From positions 1 to 6,137 of the forward strand of contig JAFDCW010000298.1 of assembly GCA_019312705.1 (NCBI GenBank): 6,137 nt of DNA, given 5' to 3'. Each line of letters opens with the position of its first letter. The first letter of the stretch is position 1. This document shows, piece by piece, positions 1 to 5,189 of this stretch. A program made the position numbers and the translations under genes. The notes under the pieces were generated by a model that saw only the letters and a program-made list of their open reading frames with translations, was not told where the DNA came from and ran no database searches. Source of the stretch: Deltaproteobacteria bacterium (GTDB taxonomy: Bacteria > Myxococcota > Polyangia > Polyangiales > B10-G4).

Positions 1-23
1 GGGCCCGCGGAAGCGTGAAGAAG

Positions 24-944
24 TCAGCTTCGGAGGGAGCGAACGCCGGCCCGGTGAACCTTTCCAGGGAGGTCCCGGCCGATGATCGCCTCGGCGACCT
101 GCCCCGCCAGCCAGAGCTTTTCGAGGTCAATTCCGGTCTCGATTCCCATGCCACTCAGCGTGTAGACCAGATCTTCGGTGGCGAGGTTGCCCGCCGCCCC
201 CGGGGCGTAGGGACAGCCGCCGAGGCCTGCGACGGCGGCGTCGAAAGTGCGGATGCCCATCTCGAGGCCTACCAGGACATTGGCGAGGGCCGTGCCCCGG
301 GTGTCGTGCAGGTGAAGCGCGACGGCCTCGGGGGGCACCGAGGCGAGGAAGAGTTCGAGGATGTCACGGGTCTGCACTGGGGTGCCGACGCCGATGGTAT
401 CGCCGAGGGAGATTTGGTAGCAGCCCTCGGCAAGCAATTGCTCGGCTATTGCGAGGCTTTTGCGAGGGTCCACGTCCCCCTCGAAGGGACATCCCCAAAC
501 CGTCGAGACGTACCCGCGGACCTTGATGCCGGCCTCGACCGCGGGCCCGATCACGTCGGAGAAGACGGCCAGGGTATCGACGGTGCTCTTGTTGACGTTC
601 TTCAGGTTGTGGGTCTCGGACCCGCTGATGAAGACGCCGATCTCCTCGATGCCCGCGGCTTGGGCGCGTTCGAGGCCGCGCACGTTCGGGCAGAGGGCGC
701 TGTAGGTCACGCCCTCACGGCGGGGCAGGAGGCGCACCACCTCCTCGGCGTCGGCGAGCTGGGGCACCCACTTTGGCGAGACGAAGCTCGAGATCTCGAC
801 CCGCGAGAGACCCGCGTCGACGAGGGCGTCGATCATGCGGACTTTACGCGTCGTGGCGACGGTCACGGCCTCGTTCTGAAGCCCGTCCCGGGCCGAGACC
901 TCGTAGACAGACACCTCGGGCGGAAGATTGGAGAAGAGGCCCAT
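24..944 (-). CDS. mvaB: 3-hydroxy-3-methylglutaryl-CoA lyase
   Basis: Cleaves HMG-CoA to acetoacetate and acetyl-CoA, the last step of leucine degradation, in the cytoplasm; a divalent-metal TIM-barrel enzyme of the HMGL-like family. Numbered from the ATG at 944 (306 residues), the protein shows ARDGLQNE with Arg19-Asp20, Glu50 in VEISSF, the SFVSPKWVPQ segment, GYVSTVWGCPFEG, SLGDTIGVGTP, metal-binding His211 and His213 in HLHD, and the lyase signature AGLGGCPYAPGAAGN with catalytic Cys244 and Asn253. From memory of the human enzyme, these residues fall at constant spacing, so the core seems free of insertions. An in-frame TTG at 980 would add 12 residues; the ATG is preferred because bacterial homologues begin about 14-18 residues before the RD motif. 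Neither start has a clear Shine-Dalgarno. It lies 69 bp downstream of the lipoprotein gene on the same strand, so co-transcription is likely. No other leucine-catabolic (liu) gene is present. Confidence 0.95.
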   Translation of the reverse strand: MGLFSNLPPEVSVYEVSARDGLQNEAVTVATTRKVRMIDALVDAGLSRVEISSFVSPKWVPQLADAEEVVRLLPRREGVTYSALCPNVRGLERAQAAGIEEIGVFISGSETHNLKNVNKSTVDTLAVFSDVIGPAVEAGIKVRGYVSTVWGCPFEGDVDPRKSLAIAEQLLAEGCYQISLGDTIGVGTPVQTRDILELFLASVPPEAVALHLHDTRGTALANVLVGLEMGIRTFDAAVAGLGGCPYAPGAAGNLATEDLVYTLSGMGIETGIDLEKLWLAGQVAEAIIGRDLPGKVHRAGVRSLRS

Positions 945-1013
945 GACGATCGCTATCGCGCCCCGCTCCAAAATCGTCAAGGGGCTTCGGCGAGGATGGG
1001 CCCCAAAGTGAGG

Positions 1014-2216
1014 TCAGAAGGCGTTCGTACGGACGAAAGCACCGTGTTCACACTGATACCGGTGTAGGGCGACCTCGGTCCCGAGGGGGGTCGCGACGAG
1101 CAGCGCCTCCCCGGTCCACACCGCCCGGGACCGGGGCCTCGCCATCGACTCCGGAAGCAGCGCAGACAGGTCCGCGGTAGCCTCGGACAGGGGCACTTCG
1201 AGGGGGTCATCCCCGCCCGGATCGACCCCGAGAACCAAGCGTGGGCGCCCCTCGCTGCAGACCACCCGGCGCGACAGCCCAATCAGAACGGTCTTGTCCG
1301 AGCCCACGTCGGCGTAGCGCACGGCGTCGACTCGCCCGTCGGCGCAGCGTCCGAGGGCGACGGCGGCCCCCTCCCCGACGCGGCCGAGGCCCAGGGCCTC
1401 GCACCCGGCGAAGATCTGGTCCGCCTGGGCATAGCTCGGCTCGAACTGAATCGCGTAGAGCGTGGTGGACGGGGCCCCCCCGGACCGGGCACAGAGCGAG
1501 TAGTACCAGGTGCCATCGGCCCACACGTAGCCGGGGACCGGGCGGTTGCAGACCTCCGGGATGACGAGGGGCAGGCCGCTCCGCTCCGAAGCACCGTCGG
1601 CGCCGATGCGCGTGATTCGCAGCCGTGTGCACTCCCCCGGTACGCCGTCGACGCAGGGGCCGCGGGTGGTTCGATGAATTAGCGAGAGGTTCCCGTCCGC
1701 GGCGGCCGCCATGGCGACGTTGCCCCGGGCGATGACCGGCGGTAGCTCCGATTCGCCGAGATCCTCGGCCGGGGAGAACGACGTCCCCGTGCCGCGGCTC
1801 GCGTGCACCCGGACCTCGCGGCCATGGCGCGCAACCCAAGCAACGCCGACCCGGCCGCCGCCGCTCGCCGCTGCGACCTCGAGAGCGTGCGGGGCGATCG
1901 GATTCACGTCGGAGATGTCCTCCCGCCACACCTCGACGGATCTACCCCTGAGCTGCCCGAGGGCGTCGAGGGGCTGGGCCCGGAGGCCGCCTCCCTCCCG
2001 AGCCGAGGGCCCATAGAAGAGCACCGCGCCGCCAGAGACGGCGACCACGTCGAACGCCGCCGCGGTCGCCACGGGCCGGGGCGACGCGATGGGCACCCGG
2101 GGAGGCGGCGCAGGTGGGGGCGTAGGCGCCGGCGGCCCCTCGTCTTCACACGCCGCGAGGAGCGTCCCCACAGCCACCAAGGCCACCAGGGAGCACGCCG
2201 ATAGCCTCGAGAGCAT
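1014..2216 (-). CDS. Predicted lipoprotein of unknown function
   Basis: A 400-residue protein that I do not recognise as a named family. The N-terminus is a classic lipoprotein signal: LSR, a hydrophobic stretch from about residue 8 to 20, then lipobox LAAC with lipidated Cys23. A Pro-rich spacer follows (about residues 28-45), then a roughly 350-residue domain rich in short beta-like segments and Gly turns, for example GRVGVAWVARHG, NVAMAAAADGNLSLIHR and EALLVATPLGTEVALHRY. The spacing is reminiscent of a beta-propeller, which is inference only. Eight Cys occur after the lipid anchor, an even number that fits disulfides in the periplasm or at the surface. The ATG at 2216 puts 22 residues before the lipid Cys; an in-frame GTG at 2270 would add 18 polar residues and overlap the divergent gene, so it is rejected. 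The lyase gene follows downstream on the same strand; the beta-barrel gene diverges upstream. Confidence 0.8.
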   Translation of the reverse strand: MLSRLSACSLVALVAVGTLLAACEDEGPPAPTPPPAPPPRVPIASPRPVATAAAFDVVAVSGGAVLFYGPSAREGGGLRAQPLDALGQLRGRSVEVWREDISDVNPIAPHALEVAAASGGGRVGVAWVARHGREVRVHASRGTGTSFSPAEDLGESELPPVIARGNVAMAAAADGNLSLIHRTTRGPCVDGVPGECTRLRITRIGADGASERSGLPLVIPEVCNRPVPGYVWADGTWYYSLCARSGGAPSTTLYAIQFEPSYAQADQIFAGCEALGLGRVGEGAAVALGRCADGRVDAVRYADVGSDKTVLIGLSRRVVCSEGRPRLVLGVDPGGDDPLEVPLSEATADLSALLPESMARPRSRAVWTGEALLVATPLGTEVALHRYQCEHGAFVRTNAF

Positions 2217-2230
2217 TGGCCGCCCATGTT

Positions 2231-2245
2231 GCCGGGCTGCCCGGC
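2231..2245. promoter_or_regulatory. Perfect palindrome in the divergent spacer
   Basis: GCCGGGC-T-GCCCGGC is an exact inverted repeat with 7-bp arms and a 1-bp centre. It lies between the lipoprotein start (2216, minus) and the beta-barrel start (2260, plus), with 14 bp on each side. The site and size would suit an operator for a dimeric regulator of both genes. It is GC-only apart from its centre, and such palindromes arise readily by chance in DNA this GC-rich. No convincing -35/-10 pair is visible in the 43-bp spacer, so promoters may lie partly inside the opposing genes. Confidence 0.3.
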
Positions 2246-2259
2246 TACGCTCTGTCGCT

Positions 2260-3162
2260 GTGACTTCCACGAATCATGCATGGTGCCACAACCTCAGGCG
2301 TACATCCTTCGCGTTGGCGCTGGTCGCCCTAGTCACCGTCGGCCTGCCCGCGCCAGCCGCCGCAGGACCCTGGGTCCCGGACCCCGGCGAGGGCTATCTG
2401 AAGGTGTGGCTCAAGTATTTCTACGGCTTCGCCTATCGGTCCGGTGACGGAAACTCGTACGACTACGGCCCCTACAACGAGCTCTTCCTCGCGACCTACG
2501 GCGAGGTAGGGGTCGCCGAGCATGTATCCCTCTACTGGCAATCCGACATCCTGCGAACGTTCTACCTGCACGACCCATCGACTGGGGAGACCGGGGTGCA
2601 CGCGGCGCCGGGAGATCCGGCGATCGGGTTCCGCTACCAGTTCCTGTCCGGGGGCCGCTTCGTCATGGCCGCCGAGGCCTGGGGCCGCATCCCTCTGGCG
2701 AACGGCAGCGCAGTGCAGCCGGTCCTCGGCACCGCCCCCGGCAACCCGCAGATTGGCGAGCTGCGCGTCGGGGCCGGGGCCTTCGACGTCGGCGCGGGCG
2801 TGAGCGCGGGCTACGGTTGGGACCACTTCTACACGGCGGTCTTCGGGAGCTACGTACTGAGGTCCCAAGACTACGACCATGCCATCCAGTGGACCGCCGA
2901 AGGCGGCTACGGCGGAGCGAGCGGCTTTTCAATCCGCGGCAGAATCACCGGGTACCACTCCCTCGGCAATGGCACCGCGCCCTACCACGACAGCCCCAGC
3001 GGCCTCGGCAACGGCACCAACTACGTGGGCTTTGCCATCGAAACCGACTGGGAAGTATGGCCATCCACCTGGCTCGGCGTGGCCTTCGAAGGCGGCCTCT
3101 TCGCCATCTCCCGCCAGAGCGGCGGGCCGGTGATCAGCGGCTATTGGGCGAAGAGGTTCTAG
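2260..3162 (+). CDS. Predicted outer-membrane beta-barrel protein
   Basis: From the GTG at 2260 the protein is 300 residues. It has a Sec signal peptide: a polar n-region ending in Arg-Arg (residues 13-14), hydrophobic core FALALVALVTVGL, and an APAAA cleavage site giving a mature start near GPWVPDPGEGYLKVW. The mature part is rich in Tyr, Trp, Phe and Gly in alternating patterns typical of transmembrane beta-strands, such as YLKVWLKYFYGFAY, HFYTAVFGSYVLRS and NYVGFAIETDWEVW. It ends in GYWAKRF, a terminal Phe with alternating aromatics as in the BAM recognition signal. It could be a porin or transporter-like barrel; the substrate is not readable. The open frame extends upstream to an ATG at 2089, but that stretch is antisense to the neighbouring lipoprotein and would hide the signal peptide. 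The start is the weak point: no Shine-Dalgarno is seen. It converges on the modular lipoprotein gene with a 4-bp stop overlap. Confidence 0.8.
   Translation: MTSTNHAWCHNLRRTSFALALVALVTVGLPAPAAAGPWVPDPGEGYLKVWLKYFYGFAYRSGDGNSYDYGPYNELFLATYGEVGVAEHVSLYWQSDILRTFYLHDPSTGETGVHAAPGDPAIGFRYQFLSGGRFVMAAEAWGRIPLANGSAVQPVLGTAPGNPQIGELRVGAGAFDVGAGVSAGYGWDHFYTAVFGSYVLRSQDYDHAIQWTAEGGYGGASGFSIRGRITGYHSLGNGTAPYHDSPSGLGNGTNYVGFAIETDWEVWPSTWLGVAFEGGLFAISRQSGGPVISGYWAKRF
3159..3162. other. Shared CTAG stop of two convergent genes
   Basis: The palindrome CTAG gives TAG on both strands: bases 3160-3162 end the plus-strand barrel gene (after its terminal Phe) and bases 3161-3159 end the minus-strand lipoprotein gene (after Cys-Ser). 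There is no intergenic space, so any terminator would have to lie inside one of the coding regions; I saw no convincing one. Confidence 0.85.
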
Positions 3163-5096
3163 CTGCAAACGCCATCGGTGCAGATGGACGCGCCACAGCA
3201 TTCGCGGGCCTTGAGACACGGCTGCCCGGACGTTTGGCATTGGCACCGGCCGCCGTCGCAGCGCATCGCTCCACAGCAGTCCGTGTTGAACGAACAATCG
3301 AGGTCTGGGTCCAGGCAGCAGCGCAGGTCCGCGAGGTCTGCCACCGGCGAACATATGCTCAAACCGCAGCACGACGTGGACACGGCCGGGTCGCAGGGCG
3401 CGCTGATACCGCCCTCTCCGGGCTGGCAAGTGGCGCAGGCCGTAGCGATGCAGCGCCCGAGGCCCCCGGATACCTCGTCGTCGCAGCACTCGAAGTCCTC
3501 GATGCAGAAACTCGAGGGAGAAGCGCACTCGGTCGTGCCCGAATCCAGGACGCCGCCGTCGGAGACGCCGCCGTCGGAGACTCCTCCGTCGGAGACTCCT
3601 CCGTCGGAGACTCCTCCGTCGACGGGCATATCCCCGCCGCAGTAGTTGGCGGACGCGCCGAAGACCCAGTCGGGACAAGTGCCAGCGGACGGTCCTTCGG
3701 CGGAGCCGACCGCACACGAATCGCTGGTCGAACAGTAGCCGCAGCCGGATTCGGCGGGACAGTCAGAGCAAAAGTCCGCCGAACATGGCCCCTGTGGACA
3801 GAGATCGAAGTACCAGTCGTCGCAGCTGCCTTCGTCCGGCCCATCTTCCTGGCTGTGGCCGATCATGCAGGAATTCGAGCTGCCACACCAACCACAAGAC
3901 TCGTTACTCCCAAGGAAACAGTCCATGCAGGAGACAGCGTCTGCGCAGCTCCGAGGAGGCAGGGGTTCGGGAGCGACAGGGCATTCGGCGGCATCGGTGA
4001 TGTGGCCAATGCAACCCGCGGCGCTCGACGTGCATTGCCCGTAATCACCAGACGTGCACCAACCGCACGCGTCGGCGCCCACGCACTCGCTGCAATCGCC
4101 CTGAAGGTTACATCGATCGCAGACACACGCGGCCCCGTTTTTGCGCTCACAATAGCTGCTGACGCTCGGGCCCGCGGTGCCCGCCATGTACCTGTAGGTC
4201 GAGGTACGCCAGGCGGCGTTGAACTTAGCGGCGCGGTTGTTATCCGCCCCATCATAGGACTGGCTGGCCCACGGCAGCCAGTGCTGGCAAAGGAACTGCC
4301 GCCCGCGCCCGGCCCCGGCGTTGTAGTAGACGGTCGTCCAGAAGAACTGCTGCCACTGGGGCAAGGTCGCCATGTCAGTGGCGACGATCGCAGCGTTGGC
4401 GGTCTTGCCCTTGCGGCGGCACCACCGTTGCAGCAAAGCCGGGTTCGCCATGTCGCTCGCGACGTTCGCGCGCTCGTAGACGTACATGCCGGCGTTGGCG
4501 TACAGCCCTTCCTCTATGTTCATGTCCTCGAGGGTGAAGACCGTCTCCCCATTCTCGTTGACGAGTTCCACCGTCTGATTGCCGCCATCGACCAGGCGCC
4601 GCACATCCTCGTGGAGGAAGGGCTTGAGCGCCGCATAGTTGCTCACGAGGGTATCCACGCCGAGTTCCCCGAACCCATCGATGCCAGTGAGCCTGTTCCC
4701 GTAGAGGGGGAAATAGCCACCTTCGGTGATGAAGTTGGTGGCCAATTCGTATTCGTCGACCCGTTCGTTGAAACCGCGGGCCGCGAGGCGCGCGTTGACG
4801 TACGCGGTCACCGCCGTAATGGCGCCCGCAAAGCATTGCTCGGACTCCACGTTGCCGTTGAGCAGTCCGTTGTACTTGCGCGGGCGTTGGCCATGGAAAC
4901 GGGTGAGCTCACCCTCGAGGCCAGCGCGGGAGGCTCGTTCCCCGGCCGTGAGATTGCGGTCGTCCTCGGGTGCTTCGAAACGGTCAACACGCCGAACCCC
5001 GGGGCTGCCGCCGAGTTCCTCCGGAGGCTCAGCCTCACACCCGAGGGCCACGAGGCAAAGAAGAGCGAGGGAGATGAGGTTCCGGGTTCGATGCAC
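3159..5096 (-). CDS. Modular Cys-rich lipoprotein with PSI-like and knottin-like repeats
   Basis: A 645-residue protein from the GTG at 5096; I know no named family for the whole. The signal MHRTRNLISLALLCLVALGC ends in a lipobox with lipidated Cys20. Residues 60-315 form a globular domain with FITEGG (Glu125), GFGELGVD and YYNAGAGRG (257-265), faintly like the catalytic Glu and AYNAG motifs of SLT transglycosylases (inference). Residues 335-486 hold three plexin/PSI-like repeats (CxxC...CG[WY]C). Residues 490-520 are an Asp-Gly linker encoded by 15-bp tandem repeats. Residues 524-645 hold four modules with cystine-knot spacing and end in Cys-Ser. In-frame ATGs at 5186 and 5183 would add up to 30 residues, leave only 3 bp to the divergent protease gene and bury the signal, so the GTG is preferred despite no clear Shine-Dalgarno. 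It is probably an extracellular, heavily disulfide-bonded surface protein, possibly acting on or binding peptidoglycan. Confidence 0.85.
   Translation of the reverse strand: MHRTRNLISLALLCLVALGCEAEPPEELGGSPGVRRVDRFEAPEDDRNLTAGERASRAGLEGELTRFHGQRPRKYNGLLNGNVESEQCFAGAITAVTAYVNARLAARGFNERVDEYELATNFITEGGYFPLYGNRLTGIDGFGELGVDTLVSNYAALKPFLHEDVRRLVDGGNQTVELVNENGETVFTLEDMNIEEGLYANAGMYVYERANVASDMANPALLQRWCRRKGKTANAAIVATDMATLPQWQQFFWTTVYYNAGAGRGRQFLCQHWLPWASQSYDGADNNRAAKFNAAWRTSTYRYMAGTAGPSVSSYCERKNGAACVCDRCNLQGDCSECVGADACGWCTSGDYGQCTSSAAGCIGHITDAAECPVAPEPLPPRSCADAVSCMDCFLGSNESCGWCGSSNSCMIGHSQEDGPDEGSCDDWYFDLCPQGPCSADFCSDCPAESGCGYCSTSDSCAVGSAEGPSAGTCPDWVFGASANYCGGDMPVDGGVSDGGVSDGGVSDGGVSDGGVLDSGTTECASPSSFCIEDFECCDDEVSGGLGRCIATACATCQPGEGGISAPCDPAVSTSCCGLSICSPVADLADLRCCLDPDLDCSFNTDCCGAMRCDGGRCQCQTSGQPCLKARECCGASICTDGVCS
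3165..3527 (-). other. Four tandem cystine-knot-like modules
   Basis: C-terminal part of the modular lipoprotein, numbered from the GTG. Module 1 (524-554): C-x6-C-x5-CC-x10-C-x4-C. Module 2 (557-593): C-x10-C-x7-CC-x4-C-x10-C. Module 3 (594-618) and module 4 (620-644) have identical spacing, C-x6-C-x5-CC-x4-C-x4-C. Each has six Cys with the central CC pair expected of an inhibitor cystine knot. Modules 2 and 3 abut at a second CC. The spacing is read directly; the knotted fold is inferred. Other Cys-rich folds, for example Dickkopf-like ones, are possible. Confidence 0.6.
3551..3625 (-). repeat. 15-bp in-frame tandem repeat (Val-Ser-Asp-Gly-Gly linker)
   Basis: Four full 15-bp units plus a diverged fifth, read on the plus strand from 3551. 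Units 1 and 2 are identical (cgccgccgtcggaga), units 3 and 4 are identical (ctcctccgtcggaga), and unit 5 starts ctcctccgtcg and then drifts. Each unit encodes five residues, giving a VSDGG-type linker between the PSI-like block and the cystine-knot-like block. Paired identical units suggest recent slippage or duplication; the copy number may vary between strains without breaking the frame. Confidence 0.85.
3639..4094 (-). other. Three plexin (PSI)-like Cys repeats
   Basis: Middle part of the modular lipoprotein, numbered from the GTG. Repeat 1 (335-372) has CSEC-x5-CGWC; repeat 2 (390-433) has CMDC-x7-CGWC followed by x5-C; repeat 3 (443-486) has CSDC-x5-CGYC followed by x5-C. Each has two or three further Cys downstream. 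The C-x-x-C ... C-G-[WY]-C core is the hallmark of PSI/plexin repeats, small disulfide-bonded spacer domains of extracellular proteins. The assignment rests on pattern only. Confidence 0.6.
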
Positions 5097-5189
5097 GAGT
5101 ACGGCTCTGGTGGAGCAGTGAGTGTACCGCTCTTGGCGAACTGTGCGAGCGCATGGTGGCCCCGCACGTAGTCTGCTAGCCATCATACC
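5097..5189. promoter_or_regulatory. Divergent intergenic region, lipoprotein and protease genes
   Basis: The 93 bp between the GTG at 5096 (minus) and the ATG at 5190 (plus) should hold promoters for both genes. On the minus strand, TATGAT at 5187-5182 matches the -10 consensus in five of six bases, but no good -35 lies 17 bp upstream. If used, transcription would begin near 5175, which would exclude the ATG starts at 5186/5183. An imperfect direct repeat is present: gtacggctct at 5099-5108 and gtaccgctct at 5124-5133 (nine of ten, 25 bp apart). No clear Shine-Dalgarno precedes either start. Confidence 0.35.

Noticed and set aside
15..1067. 350-codon plus-strand open frame
   Set aside because: Antisense to HMG-CoA lyase, which is identified by catalytic motifs along its whole length.
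1207..1929. 240-codon minus-strand open frame
   Set aside because: Lies in another frame of the 1014-2216 lipoprotein gene; its product is Arg- and Gly-rich, typical of an out-of-frame GC-rich reading.
2217..2270. 18-residue N-terminal extension of the lipoprotein from GTG 2270
   Set aside because: It would precede a complete lipoprotein signal with polar residues and overlap the start of the divergent gene.
3551..3625. CRISPR-like direct repeats
   Set aside because: Units are 15 bp, directly abutting with no spacers, and in frame inside a coding region.
2929..3717. 262-codon minus-strand frame with repeated Arg-Arg-Ser-Leu units
   Set aside because: The repeats are just the 15-bp linker minisatellite read in the wrong frame; it also crosses into the convergent barrel gene.
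5143..5167. GTGCG/CGCAC inverted repeat as a terminator or operator
   Set aside because: Only 5-bp arms, a 15-base loop and no T-run; within chance expectation for this composition.
2817..5171. 784-codon plus-strand open frame
   Set aside because: It is antisense to the modular lipoprotein, whose lipobox, ordered Cys spacing and repeat structure are clearly the coding signal. The plus frame has no signal, domain or motif, and its start lies inside the beta-barrel gene. Long antisense frames are expected in DNA this GC-rich.
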